From contig CATQIH010000044.1 of NCBI GenBank assembly GCA_958296015.1, positions 24,788 through 88,787 on the forward strand: a stretch of 64,000 nt of DNA. Direction: 5' to 3'. The notes under the pieces were generated by a model, which saw only the letters and a list, made by a program, of their open reading frames with translations, was not told where the DNA came from and made no database searches. Made by a program: the position numbers and the translations under genes. Below are positions 27,886-38,281 of the stretch, piece after piece (within the stretch, counting starts at the first letter, position 1; every line of letters starts with the position of its first letter). This DNA is from Cyclobacteriaceae bacterium. GTDB taxonomy: Bacteria; Bacteroidota; Bacteroidia; Cytophagales; Cyclobacteriaceae.

Positions 27886-28011
27886 CGTTATTAATAGTTT
27901 TCAATAAGTAAAGTTTAACAAACAAATAATCCTAAAAAACACAAATATCCAAATTTTGTATGCGATGATTTGCGATTTGTTTGGCATTTATTTTTTGCTA
28001 TTTGGAATCCA

Positions 28012-28929
28012 TCAGTGTAATTTAAATTTTTTGTACCCTAACAACTGCTTGATTTTCATCTTGATCATATTTTTGAGATGCTTGTCAGGCGGCACATAAT
28101 TACGCCAGGGAGTTTTGCGTATATACTCGTAATATATTTCCTTGAGAGGATGCATATTGATGAAATGCCACGGTTTTGTAGACGACGAATAATGAATAAT
28201 AGCCGGATGCGCAATGGCGTTGGCTACTACGCCTTCCCCAAAATAGGCTTTGGCCTGATCTGCCCTGCGCAACACAGAAGTCTGGAGGTTCCAGCGTAGG
28301 TCTAACTTTTGCCAGTCTTTATGTAATACAGCATTCAGGGCATCCTGCTCTGCGCCGATAATCTTGTCTTTATTCTCTACCAGAAACGCCAGCACTTCGG
28401 TAAGTTTTTTAGTAGCCCTGAGTTCCTTCAGGTTGAGCAGCAGTACCCCTGAATTGAAATAATCGTTTGGCGTATCCAGCCCCAGTGCTGTGTGCCGAGT
28501 AGAAAAGGGGTTTAGTACAGCCCCTACCAAATGGTTGGATATATCGGTTTGGTATAGCTGTGCTATATCATCCAACACAATGACATCTGAATCCAGAAAA
28601 AGTGCTTTGTCAAAATCTTTCAGCAGTTCGGGAATCATCACTTTGCCAAAAGCTGCCTTAGTAATGTGTTTTCTGTTACGTACCTGAATATCTTTTAGTA
28701 TCTCCTGCTGTATCGGCACAAAGTGCAGTTGGCTTTTGTATTGGTCGGCAACTGCCTGTATGTTGGATTTGTTGCTTTCACTGATATCAAAATCAATTAC
28801 GTAGAGGCTGATCTTTTGAGGAGACACGGCATTTTCCAGAAGAGAACAAATAGACACTCCGGTATGCTGTGCATATTGATCATCTGAAGAGAACACGATC
28901 ATGATTTGATTTTCGCGATTAGAAGGCAT
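28012..28929 (-). CDS. GT8 family glycosyltransferase
   Basis: A 305-residue GT8 transferase (galactosyl/glucosyl type, retaining). It starts with MIVFSSDDQYAQHTGVSICSLLENA, has the DxD metal site LFLDSDVIVLDDI (about residue 110), the FNSGVLLLNL acceptor strand and the C-terminal IIHYSSSTKPWHF motif with its conserved His. Lengths and motifs are normal. It lies 38 bp downstream of wzx. The next gene starts about 126 bp away across an AT-rich gap. Confidence 0.9.
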   Translation of the reverse strand: MPSNRENQIMIVFSSDDQYAQHTGVSICSLLENAVSPQKISLYVIDFDISESNKSNIQAVADQYKSQLHFVPIQQEILKDIQVRNRKHITKAAFGKVMIPELLKDFDKALFLDSDVIVLDDIAQLYQTDISNHLVGAVLNPFSTRHTALGLDTPNDYFNSGVLLLNLKELRATKKLTEVLAFLVENKDKIIGAEQDALNAVLHKDWQKLDLRWNLQTSVLRRADQAKAYFGEGVVANAIAHPAIIHYSSSTKPWHFINMHPLKEIYYEYIRKTPWRNYVPPDKHLKNMIKMKIKQLLGYKKFKLH

Positions 28930-28967
28930 TTACTAGCTGATTATATGATGCCTGGCAAGATAAAATC

Positions 28968-30335
28968 TTACCTAACACTTTTCATTGTATTAATTTTCCT
29001 CAAATAAAGAAAAATTCTTGGAATTAATGTAAATATATTAAGCGAATTTAGAATTAATTTTACTTGTTCCCGGTATTTATGGTTAATAAAGACTGGTGTC
29101 ACCAGCAGATTCACAACGGACGTAACCAAAGTAGCAGCAGCGGCTCCTATTACTCCATAGGTATTGATCAGTACAAAGTTCAAGGAAACATTTACTGCTG
29201 CTCCCACTCCCTGTATGATAGGGTTGTACTTCTGCTGTCGTTCTATCACGCTCCAATTGCCACGTACAATACCCATAAACACAAACAGCCCTGTCCAGAT
29301 GTGCAATGCCAACACCGATCCTGTCTTGATGTATTCCGGGCCATAAATAATATGCACCGCCCAGTTGGCAAGCAGACTGGTAGGAATGGCAATAGACAGT
29401 GCCAGTACCACCATCACATCGTACAGCCTGCTAAGCTGCTTTTTGAATAGCTCGTCCGACTGCTTTTTATATTTGATAAGCACAGGGTACACCGAACTAA
29501 CGATGATAGTAGGCAAAAAGAGCCACACCCTCGACAGTTTATCGGCTGCTGCATAATAGCCTACCTCTGTGCTGCCGATCATCTGGTTGATCATAACCTG
29601 GTCTATTTTCATATGAATAGAAACCACCAGCCCGGAAATGATGATCGGCCAGCAATCGTAAAATAAGCTCTTGGCAATACTTTTGTCGAAAGACCACTGA
29701 AAGATGCTTCCTTTGATTTTTCTATAAAAATAAATCAGCGAGATGGTTTGCATAAGGTCGCGCAGCAGGTAGGCAAAGCCAAAGTAGAGCAGCGGTGCGC
29801 CCATGACCACCATCACGATTTTGGCTACCGACAGGAGGATCATGCCTGAAGTACGTGCTATTGCCTCATATTTGGACAGTACCTGCGACTGAAAGTAGAA
29901 GCGGATAGACTGAAATGAGGAGATGATAACTCCCGAGGCGATAATGTACATCAGCATACTTTCCTGCCAGTCGGCTTTGGCCAGCATGGAAGCAATGACG
30001 ACTGCGCCAAACATCACCACGGAACCTGCAAGCTTGAGCAGAAAGGAAGTGCCCATCAGTCTGGTGTGCCTCTCGTTGTGGTTTACCAGTTCTTTCACCA
30101 CCACATTGGCCAGTCCAAGCTCTGCCATAGCCGTGAAAATACCTACAAAGCTGATGGCAAAATTGAGAACACCATATTTTTGGGGTCCCAGGTTACGTGC
30201 CACATAGATGCCCACCACCATTGTAACAGCCATCAGTAACAAGCGTTCTGCAAGCAACCAGGTAAAATTAGCTGTCACTTTTTTTAGGGTTTCCTGACGT
30301 GAAACCTTACTGATCAGCACTTTGAAAAAATTCAT
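28968..30335 (-). CDS. wzx: Wzx-type polysaccharide flippase
   Basis: A 455-residue MOP-superfamily flippase with about twelve to fourteen membrane helices. The N-terminus carries WLLAERLLLMAVTMVVGIYVARNLGP with the following YGVLNFAISFVGIF, standard for Polysacc_synt proteins. The middle has MIGSTEVGYYAAADKLS. It would move undecaprenyl-linked sugar units to the periplasm for the polymerase. It sits 25 bp downstream of the Wzc-like kinase and is clearly co-transcribed. Confidence 0.9.
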   Translation of the reverse strand: MNFFKVLISKVSRQETLKKVTANFTWLLAERLLLMAVTMVVGIYVARNLGPQKYGVLNFAISFVGIFTAMAELGLANVVVKELVNHNERHTRLMGTSFLLKLAGSVVMFGAVVIASMLAKADWQESMLMYIIASGVIISSFQSIRFYFQSQVLSKYEAIARTSGMILLSVAKIVMVVMGAPLLYFGFAYLLRDLMQTISLIYFYRKIKGSIFQWSFDKSIAKSLFYDCWPIIISGLVVSIHMKIDQVMINQMIGSTEVGYYAAADKLSRVWLFLPTIIVSSVYPVLIKYKKQSDELFKKQLSRLYDVMVVLALSIAIPTSLLANWAVHIIYGPEYIKTGSVLALHIWTGLFVFMGIVRGNWSVIERQQKYNPIIQGVGAAVNVSLNFVLINTYGVIGAAAATLVTSVVNLLVTPVFINHKYREQVKLILNSLNIFTLIPRIFLYLRKINTMKSVR

Positions 30336-30360
30336 ACCGGAGCAGAAAGAAGCAACATAA

Positions 30361-32733
30361 TTATACGTTCTGATAGTTTACCACTTTCTTCCTGTATTTG
30401 TACTGTGTGTTGTGGCTGCTGTTTACACCATTGAACAACACATTCAGATTGCTCACCTGCTTTTCTCTCAACAACTTTTCAGTAGCAACCAGCACCTTTT
30501 TGTCTGTATAGTTGTGCCGTACGATCAACAGATTGATATCAAAATATTTAGCAATGAGCAGATAGTCAGCCACATAGCCTACCGGTGGTGTTTCCATCAC
30601 CACATAGTCGTAAGCAGATTTTACTTCGCTCATCAGTTCGTACATGCTTGGCTGCTCCAGTAGTATGGAAGGGTCTTGCATGACTTTGCCGGGTGCCATA
30701 ATATTCAGAGAAGCAATCTCTGTTTCCTGCACTGCCTGTCGCAGAGGCACCCTGCCAGCCAGATAATCTGCCAGCCCCGGACCTTTGTCGAGTTTGAAAT
30801 ATTCGTCAATGCGAGGGCGGTGCATATCTCCGCAGATCAGCAATGTTCTTTTGCCGGCACGGGCAAACGACATAGCCAGAAAGGCAGAACAGAAAGTTTT
30901 TCCTTCGCCTTCCACAGAAGAAGTGATGCCAATGACCTTACAGGAACCATTGCCATAAGTGTATTGAAGGTTGGCACGGGCAAATTTAAATGATTCATCC
31001 ACCACTACCTGATTTTTGAGATAGCCTTTCTTACTGCTGTTGGTATACTCTGCATACGCAATAGACTCCAGGATGGGTATGTCTACCAGTCCTTGTAGTT
31101 TTTCTTTGCTATCGATTTTAGAACTGAAGAAATCCTGTACGACGATAAGGCCTAGCGGTAGCAGAAAACCAGCCAGTATGGCCAGCACCGCTATTTTGAT
31201 CAGGTTGGGAGATTTCGGGCCGCTGCCTTCCATTCTGGCCTCGTCCAGTATGTTTTTGTCCGCTACGTTGGAAGCTACTGCAATGCCTGCTTCTGCCCTT
31301 TTCTGAAGCAGATAATTGTATACATTATCGCTGTGTGTAAACTTTCGCTGTAAGTCGGTCAGGTTGCGCTCATTCTGCGGAAGTTTGTTGAGCTGCGCCT
31401 GATAAGACCGCATTTCTCGCTCTACCTGCGCAATAGAAGACTTAGACGATGCGATGAGGTTGTCTACGTTTTCGCGCAGGGCAGCCTGGGTATTTCTGAT
31501 CTTTTCATTCAAGACTTTCAGTACGGGGTTACTCTCCTGAGAATTGTAGGCAATGGATATCTTTTGCTGCTGAAGATCAGAGAGTTCCATCAGCAGGTTG
31601 TTGAGCAGCGGATCGGCTACTCCTACAGATGAAGGAGCCACCACACTATTTAGATCGCCGCCCTTTGACAGCGAACGGCCAATGTGTTTATAATATTCAT
31701 TCTGAATGCTCAACTCCGCCCGCTTGGCTTCCAAATCATTGTACCGCTTGGTGAGGTTTTCGGTGGTCATGCCCAGGTTCATGATATTGTTTTTGGTACG
31801 AAAACTTTGCAGGGTACCTTCCACGTTTTTCAGCGAGTCGGACACTTCACTCAACTGGTCATCAATAAACTCAATGGCTTTAAGTCCAAACTGGTTTTTC
31901 TTCTGTAAGTCGTTGTCTATATAGGTAAGCATAAGGGTATTCAGAAAATCCCGTTCCTTGTTTACCACGCTACCAGTGGTGGAAAGCCGGACGATGTTCG
32001 ATTCCTCTGACAGCCGCTCGATGTTGAGTTTATCCCGGTATTTGTCGATCAGGTTATCTTCGGTGTTGATCACAAAGAAAAAGATGTCTCCCGGCAGAGG
32101 CATTGCCATGCTGTCTGCCATTACTTCAAAATTAATATACTCGCTTTGCACGGGAGCGTAGACAGACTGTACCTTTTCGAACGCAACCTGTGGCACCTTA
32201 TCAGACAAAACCGTTTTACCAGCCATATCGTACAGTTTCACGTCTTCGTCTTCTGCCGTTACCTTTATCTTATCACCTTCCATAAATTCCACAAATATTT
32301 TCATATATACTGGCTGTGGTACGTGAGGCGTTAGTTTTACGCTGAAGTTGTCTTTGTATATCTCCGTAGAATTGTCTATTCCCAAAAACTTACTCCGCTT
32401 GAAATAGGACATTGTAAAATCCAGTTGCCTGATGGTTCTGCCCACCAGGTCGAAAGAAGAAAGCATACCTATTTCATCTTCTACCACTGTCTGCTTTCTC
32501 ATCAGGTCGGCAAGCACCGACGGATTTTCTTTGCTGCCGCCGCCATAGTTGTAGGCGCTTTCGTCCAGTTGCATGGTAGATTCCACTTCGTATTGCTTGC
32601 TGGCAAGTTTGAAATAGATCAATGCCAGTACAAGGGCAAAAGCTATTGCAAAAGCAAAATAATACCATTTGGACAGATAGGAACCTATAAGTGCTTTAAA
32701 GTCAATATTGTCATCAAAAACATTTCTTTTCAT
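30361..32733 (-). CDS. wzc: Wzc-type polysaccharide co-polymerase / BY-kinase
   Basis: A 790-residue inner-membrane protein, first gene of the EPS operon. A Wzz domain with TM1 (about 25-45), a long periplasmic coiled-coil region (about 270-480) with a GNVR-type segment, TM2 (about 505-527), then a bacterial tyrosine kinase with Walker A SSVEGEGKTF (about 603-612), A' motif LLICGDMHRPR and Walker B VVMETPP. The C-terminal Tyr cluster is short (YKYRKKVVNYQNV, three Tyr). Chain-length control depends on its autophosphorylation. No Wza outer-membrane channel or Wzb phosphatase gene is in the window. Confidence 0.93.
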   Translation of the reverse strand: MKRNVFDDNIDFKALIGSYLSKWYYFAFAIAFALVLALIYFKLASKQYEVESTMQLDESAYNYGGGSKENPSVLADLMRKQTVVEDEIGMLSSFDLVGRTIRQLDFTMSYFKRSKFLGIDNSTEIYKDNFSVKLTPHVPQPVYMKIFVEFMEGDKIKVTAEDEDVKLYDMAGKTVLSDKVPQVAFEKVQSVYAPVQSEYINFEVMADSMAMPLPGDIFFFVINTEDNLIDKYRDKLNIERLSEESNIVRLSTTGSVVNKERDFLNTLMLTYIDNDLQKKNQFGLKAIEFIDDQLSEVSDSLKNVEGTLQSFRTKNNIMNLGMTTENLTKRYNDLEAKRAELSIQNEYYKHIGRSLSKGGDLNSVVAPSSVGVADPLLNNLLMELSDLQQQKISIAYNSQESNPVLKVLNEKIRNTQAALRENVDNLIASSKSSIAQVEREMRSYQAQLNKLPQNERNLTDLQRKFTHSDNVYNYLLQKRAEAGIAVASNVADKNILDEARMEGSGPKSPNLIKIAVLAILAGFLLPLGLIVVQDFFSSKIDSKEKLQGLVDIPILESIAYAEYTNSSKKGYLKNQVVVDESFKFARANLQYTYGNGSCKVIGITSSVEGEGKTFCSAFLAMSFARAGKRTLLICGDMHRPRIDEYFKLDKGPGLADYLAGRVPLRQAVQETEIASLNIMAPGKVMQDPSILLEQPSMYELMSEVKSAYDYVVMETPPVGYVADYLLIAKYFDINLLIVRHNYTDKKVLVATEKLLREKQVSNLNVLFNGVNSSHNTQYKYRKKVVNYQNV

Positions 32734-33286
32734 ATCACAAGTGATTTAAGAAAATTCGCTGTTAATATTTTGGTGTTAGTTGGTTTTATGAGTGCTCCTC
32801 TATCTTGTAGAAAGCCTTTGGTAGTAGTATAGAAAAGCATGCAGACTAAAATGATCATGTATGGGAATTTATAGCACAGTGCAGCAATTTAGTGAGAAAT
32901 AATCATATAGCTTACATCTGGAAAATCGTTTTTTCTGAAAGTGTGATGAAAACGTTCTATTTTCAAAATTTTCATTCACAACAAAGAAACGAACAGAATT
33001 TTACATAATAAAGCATTTGATACAAAAACAATAATAATAATCGCGGGAATTATTAAACAAATTTTTAATGACCCTTTCAAATATTCTTATATACTTGCTT
33101 CGCTGTGTGTCTTATATTCTTTTGTTTTAGGAGAATATATTACATTTTAAAGACACGTGTTGTACTGGTGCATGTTTATATTTCAAAGAGACAGATATAT
33201 TTCTTATTCTGCAAACATAGCCACTGATAGATAACAATTTATGCCGTTTCTACTTATCTTTATACATTATACATCGATATGATCCT
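32734..33286. promoter_or_regulatory. Divergent intergenic region between EPS operon and SDR gene
   Basis: About 550 bp, strongly AT-rich, with no plausible gene. It must hold the promoter of the wzc-led operon on the minus strand and of the SDR gene on the plus strand. I find no perfect TAnnTTTG on the minus strand. On the plus strand TATCTTTA near 33254-33261 is one base off the -7 consensus. The length suggests additional regulatory sites, but none is identifiable by eye. Confidence 0.45.
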
Positions 33287-34087
33287 ATGAAAAAACTATT
33301 CGGACAAACTGCTATTGTAACAGGAGCCAGTTCAGGCATTGGACAGGGCGTGGCCATTGCCTTAGCTCAGGAAGGGGCCAACGTTTGTATCAACTACCAT
33401 AGTAGTGAGCAGGGGGCCGAACAAACCAAAAAGGAGATAGAAAAGTTTGGCGGACATACAATCATCGTTCAGGCAGATTCCAGTAAGGCAGCCGACGTTC
33501 AGCGTATGTTCAAGCAAACCATTGATGCTTTTGGCACTGTAGATATTCTGGTGAGCAACGCTGGCATACAAAAAGATGCCCCTTTTCTGGAGATGACCCA
33601 CGAAGACTGGCAGCAGGTGATCAACCTCAACCTGACCGGCCAGTTTTTTTGTGCACAGGAAGCCGCCAAGGAGTTTGTCAGAAGAGGTATTGTAGCAGAC
33701 CGGTCCAAAGCTGCGGGTAAGATCATCTGCATGAGTTCTGTACACGACATGATTCCCTGGGCAGGCCATATCAACTATGCCACCGCCAAAGGAGGGGTAT
33801 TGATGTTTATGAAAACCCTGGCCCAGGAACTGGCACCACATAAGATACGTGTCAATGCCATTAGCCCCGGAGCTATCCGGACTAGCATCAATGAGGATGC
33901 CTGGAAAGATGAAGCAAGCCTTAAAGAACTGCTCAAACTCATTCCCTACCAGCGCATTGGCGAACCCGAAGATATTGGTAAAGTAGCCGCCTGGCTTGCC
34001 TCAGATGATGCCGACTATGTGCAAGGACAAACCATCTATGTAGACGGCGGCATGATGCTATATCCCGGTTTTATTGGCAACGGCTAA
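33287..34087 (+). CDS. Short-chain dehydrogenase, glucose 1-dehydrogenase-like
   Basis: A 266-residue classical SDR. Cofactor motif VTGASSGIGQG at residues 11-21, NAG motif at about 91, catalytic Ser in MSSVHDM, and YATAKGG with the Tyr-Lys pair (about 165-169). The C-terminal ADYVQGQTIYVDGGMMLYP closely follows the glucose/ribitol dehydrogenase group. It is 77 bp upstream of a GH15 glucoamylase/trehalase, which would release glucose, so oxidation of glucose to gluconolactone is a sensible but inferred role. Confidence 0.88.
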   Translation: MKKLFGQTAIVTGASSGIGQGVAIALAQEGANVCINYHSSEQGAEQTKKEIEKFGGHTIIVQADSSKAADVQRMFKQTIDAFGTVDILVSNAGIQKDAPFLEMTHEDWQQVINLNLTGQFFCAQEAAKEFVRRGIVADRSKAAGKIICMSSVHDMIPWAGHINYATAKGGVLMFMKTLAQELAPHKIRVNAISPGAIRTSINEDAWKDEASLKELLKLIPYQRIGEPEDIGKVAAWLASDDADYVQGQTIYVDGGMMLYPGFIGNG

Positions 34088-34160
34088 GAAAATTTAAAAT
34101 TGGAGGTTATAGATTTAAAATTATCTAATAAATTTTCTAATTTTCAATTTGATAACCTTA
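34085..34160. repeat. AT-rich degenerate intergenic repeat
   Basis: Between the SDR and GH15 genes, AAAATTTAAAATT-like units occur on both sides of a short centre (TTTTCTAATTTTCAATTT), flanked by GGTTAT and ATAACC. It forms an imperfect palindrome directly after the stop codon. No open frame lies within it. Confidence 0.5.
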
Positions 34161-34164
34161 CAAT

Positions 34165-35997
34165 ATGCAAAAAAAAGATGAGTACCAGCCTATCACAAAC
34201 TACGGTGTCATAGGTAACCAGCATACCATTGCCCTAGTAGGCATTGATGCATCTATCGATTTTATGTGTTTTCCACGTTTTGATTCTCCCACTATCTTTG
34301 CTTCGCTGCTGGACAAAGACAAAGGAGGGTTTTTCAATATCACGCCACAATTGGAAGACGTAGACTACAAGCAGCAGTACCTGCCCGACACTAATGTGCT
34401 GCTCAGCCGTTCTCTGGCATATCAGGGTATGGTAGAAATTACTGATTTTATGCCTGTTAATACCCACGAAAATCAGTGTGTACTTATTCGACAGGTGACA
34501 GTCATCAGAGGAAAGGTAGATTTTCAGATGGACTGCTGCCCACGCTTCAACTATGCCCGTGATGAAAGTCAGGCTATCTCAAAAAGCCCGTACGAAGTGG
34601 TATTTAAGAACCTGGTCGGCGATACGCTTATCAGATTGTCTTCCGACGTTGAAATGACCACCAAAGGACAGGATACCTTTGCAAGTTTTTCGCTGGAAGA
34701 GAAAGAATCGGCCAACTTCATTCTGGAAGCCATCAAAGAGGATGGAGAAGATGCCAGCAAAATAGAGGACCTTAAAGCATATATCGACCGCTCATTTTAC
34801 GAGACCGTCAACTACTGGAAAAAGTGGGTAGACCAATCCAACTACCAGGGCAAATGGCTCGATATGGTCAACCGCTCTGCTCTTACCCTCAAACTGCTCA
34901 CTTCCTGCAAATTTGGATCTCCGGTGGCGGCCGCTACTTTCGGCTTGCCCGAAACTATTGGCGGAGGGCGCAACTGGGATTATCGCTATACCTGGATACG
35001 CGATGCGGCTTTTACCATGTATGCCTTTATCCGGCTGGGCTACACCAAAGAAGCCGGGCACTTTATGGAATGGATACGCCACCAGTTTGAGAAAAACGTA
35101 CACCATAAAGAGCAGTTGCAACTCATGTATGGCATCGATGGAGAATCAGAGCTACAGGAAATCGATCTCGACCATCTGGAGGGCTACAAAGGCTCCAAAC
35201 CTGTACGTATTGGCAACGAAGCCTACCAGCAGTTACAACTGGATATTTACGGTGAGTTGATGGATAGTATCTACCTATATGATAAATATGGCGAAGCCAT
35301 CACTTTCAGCTTCTGGGCCAGCCTGACCAAGCAAATAGATTATGTGTGCGAAAACTGGCGAAATAAAGATCATGGCATCTGGGAGATACGCCACGAAAAG
35401 CAGGAATTTATCTACTCCCGCGTGATGTGCTGGGTCGCTATTGACCGCGCCATACGACTGGCTGAAAAAAGATCGTTCCCCTACCCTTACGAACGCTGGA
35501 GGAAAATAAGAGACGAAATATACCTGGATGTATATAACAACTTTTGGAATGAAGAGCTACAGGCGTTTGTACAATACAAGGGTGCCAGCATGTTGGATGC
35601 TTCTGTGCTGCTTATGCCATTGGTACGGTTTATCAGCCCTTACGACCCTCGCTGGGTGAGCACACTCAAAGCCATCGAGAATACACTGGTCACCGATTCT
35701 CTGGTATACCGGTATGATGCCGCACAGGGCATCGATGGTCTCAACAGTGAAGAAGGCACCTTCTCGGTATGTTCTTTCTGGTATGTAGAATGTGTCTGCC
35801 GGGGTGGTGATGTAGAAAAATCCCGTCTGCTATTTGAAAAGATGATGGGCTACAGCAACCATGTAGGCTTGTATGCCGAACAGATAGGGCTTAGAGGCGA
35901 ACAACTGGGCAATTTTCCTCAGGCACTTACTCACCTGGGCCTGATCAGCGCAGCCTTTGCCTTGAACCGGGATTTAGGAAAATCCAATATGAAGTAA
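34165..35997 (+). CDS. GH15 glucoamylase/trehalase-like glycoside hydrolase
   Basis: A 610-residue cytoplasmic (no signal peptide) GH15 enzyme, inverting. The N-terminal beta-sandwich starts YQPITNYGVIGNQHTIALVG. The (alpha/alpha)6 barrel carries GGRNWDYRYTWIRDA (acid region) and LNSEEGTFSVCSFW with the catalytic base Glu near residue 530. Bacterial members split trehalose or maltose/dextrins, and the exact substrate cannot be told here. It is probably an operon with the upstream SDR. Confidence 0.92.
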   Translation: MQKKDEYQPITNYGVIGNQHTIALVGIDASIDFMCFPRFDSPTIFASLLDKDKGGFFNITPQLEDVDYKQQYLPDTNVLLSRSLAYQGMVEITDFMPVNTHENQCVLIRQVTVIRGKVDFQMDCCPRFNYARDESQAISKSPYEVVFKNLVGDTLIRLSSDVEMTTKGQDTFASFSLEEKESANFILEAIKEDGEDASKIEDLKAYIDRSFYETVNYWKKWVDQSNYQGKWLDMVNRSALTLKLLTSCKFGSPVAAATFGLPETIGGGRNWDYRYTWIRDAAFTMYAFIRLGYTKEAGHFMEWIRHQFEKNVHHKEQLQLMYGIDGESELQEIDLDHLEGYKGSKPVRIGNEAYQQLQLDIYGELMDSIYLYDKYGEAITFSFWASLTKQIDYVCENWRNKDHGIWEIRHEKQEFIYSRVMCWVAIDRAIRLAEKRSFPYPYERWRKIRDEIYLDVYNNFWNEELQAFVQYKGASMLDASVLLMPLVRFISPYDPRWVSTLKAIENTLVTDSLVYRYDAAQGIDGLNSEEGTFSVCSFWYVECVCRGGDVEKSRLLFEKMMGYSNHVGLYAEQIGLRGEQLGNFPQALTHLGLISAAFALNRDLGKSNMK

Positions 35998-36246
35998 CCT
36001 GGTTTTATACAAATTCAAGTACTCTAATTGATCATATTGAACAATGGTCACTAAAAAACATGGCCAACTATCTAAAAAAAACATTTCCTGACATGCTGAG
36101 ATGATGACTTATATATTTGCTATCCGCATTTTCTTGTGATCATTAATCAAAAATAATTGAAATATGTAACTTTTATTACATATAATATAAACTTATTTCT
36201 TTTATTGTTATTTTAGCATCAAATAATGTTAACGAACAATAGAAAT

Positions 36247-38148
36247 ATGCAATCAAAAATAATAGTAGCATGTTTGTCAGGATTAATATTTCTGAACGCA
36301 TGTCATGAAGAAAGTTTGCCACCGGTGGGCCAGGCTCACAAGGCGGTCATTACCAACTACAGCAAACAGGAGCTAAGCTCACGGATGCGACTACCTCAAT
36401 ACGAGGAAATGATGTCTTTTTATGATGTTCCCGGCCAATCTGTTAATGCTCGGCTACAACAACCGCACGAAGCTTCAGCCGAAAACTATGCTTTTGTCCT
36501 GCGAGCCGAAGTAGCCCCGCCTGTTTACCGGCAGCATACGCTGAGAGCTTCTCATGTCAACATCAGTGGCAACCGAGCCTTTGTAGCCTATAATACCGAA
36601 GGCGAGTTGTATCTGGGAGGTTTAGACGTTTTTGACATCAGCCAGATACAGGCACCCGCATTGCTGGCACAGGTTATTGTAGATGGCGCAGATTTCAGTG
36701 CTGTCACCTATCACAATAACAAAATCTATCTGGCAGGTGCCCAGGTGTTGCAGGAAGACGACACGCTCAAATCACCTGCCATTGTAGAGATTTTAGCCAT
36801 AGAAAATGACCAGATAGTAGGCGAACCTGTTAAGCTGGATGTGGCAGGCTTTACAGCGACTGATGTAAAGGTACACAATGACAAGCTATACGTTACTTCC
36901 GGCACCAATGGCGGACTAAGCATCTATGACCTGACAACACTTGCCTTGTTGGAATACAAGCCAATGGATGATGCCCGGTCGCTGGCCTTTGACCAGGATG
37001 AATTTGTGGTAATGCAGGGCATGCCTGCAAGAGTTTCTACCTACAGCCACAGCAGCCATGCTCAATTGCAGTCTTATACGCCTGGTGGAGCCAATATAGC
37101 AGAGTCTAAATCTATTGTAGACATAAAGGACCAGCTAATTTATGTGCCTGCCGAGACGGACTCAAGGTAATTCACAGCAGCACAGGAGCTTCCAAACTGA
37201 TAGTACCGTTGCCGGTTATTGAAGACGTTGAACCCGAGTTTTTTGGTCACAAATGGTATCTCTATCAATAAACAATAAAAGTATTTGTGGCCAATGGTGC
37301 CGCCGGTTTGTATGTAGCCGAACAACAGGGTAAGGAACCGGCCATCCTCGGTAGCATGAGCTTCAACGCTTCTGTGAATTACGTAGAAGTAAAGAGAACG
37401 CTATATTTGTGGCTACAGGCACTGGTGGGCTTAAAATTCTGGAGATCGTGAAGTACAATCCCGACACTGGCGATTACATAGACATCGGAGATTGGGATAA
37501 TAATGGTAAGCCGATTATCTCTGGTGAAAATGCAGGTGCCATTGATGCGCGGTTGTGTGAAAAATATATTCAACGAATTGATTCCTCAGAATGATGTCAC
37601 TCCTTCGGCACCCTGAATGGCTTGCCAGCACGGTAGTCACTGACCTGCATCTGATCAAAGATACAGATGTTTCTATCACGTTTTTGCATGAAGGTGCTGG
37701 TTTTAAGAGCACGCTGGGTTATTATACATATCCTACAAAGCAGGTACCTGCCAATGCCGAAGAGGTACTGGACTTCACCATACTATTTCCGAACGTCACC
37801 TATAAAAAACAGGGCGGTCCGTTGGAAAGAGGGGACAAAATCTGCCTGCAAAGACTCAAAGCAGGGTATTCACTGGGCTTTTTCCTGAATGCCAACAGCT
37901 TCCGCGACGGTAAGGTAAGCAAAGGGTTGCATACCCTGCATACCACTTTGCCGCTCAATACCGCACATCCGAAAGGTATGGAGCAAAGCAGCCTGTTGCT
38001 ATACGACAAAAACATCAGGCACCATTGTACTGACCTTGAGGATATACGCCGCCCCGGCGGTGATAAAGACTTTGAGGATGCCATATTCCTGATTAAACTC
38101 TCTGATCCGGAGGCAGTAGACACCTCTAAACTTACCCCAATCAAATAA
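36247..38148 (+). CDS. LVIVD-repeat / DUF4114 lipoprotein, frameshifted
   Basis: A surface or periplasmic lipoprotein: signal with lipobox FLNAC, then LVIVD-type propeller repeats (HVNISGNRAFVAYNTEGELYL, GLDVFDIS, LYVTSGTNGGLSIYDL), and a C-terminal DUF4114 domain (HPEWLAS..., FLHEGAGFKSTLGYYTYP, GFFLNAN). Frames change near 37155 (G lost), 37240 (extra G), 37275, 37395 (base lost), 37555 and 37590. Both + and - indels occur. Each restored segment remains domain-like, so the gene is probably intact in life. I start at the second Met, which gives a proper lipoprotein signal. Function unknown, perhaps adhesion. Confidence 0.75.
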
Positions 38149-38151
38149 GCG

Positions 38152-38177
38152 AAAGCCGCCCCAGGGCGGCTTTTTTT
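38152..38177 (+). terminator. Terminator of the DUF4114 lipoprotein gene
   Basis: AAAGCCGCC / GGCGGCTTT stem with a 2-4 nt loop and a T7 run, immediately after the stop codon. Confidence 0.9.
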
Positions 38178-38281
38178 GTTTTACCACTCATGGATTGACC
38201 GCTGGGTATTTGCCATTTGTTTGTAATTTACCCCCTGATCATTGTAAATTACTTTGGCAATCACCTAACTTATGATTCCAT

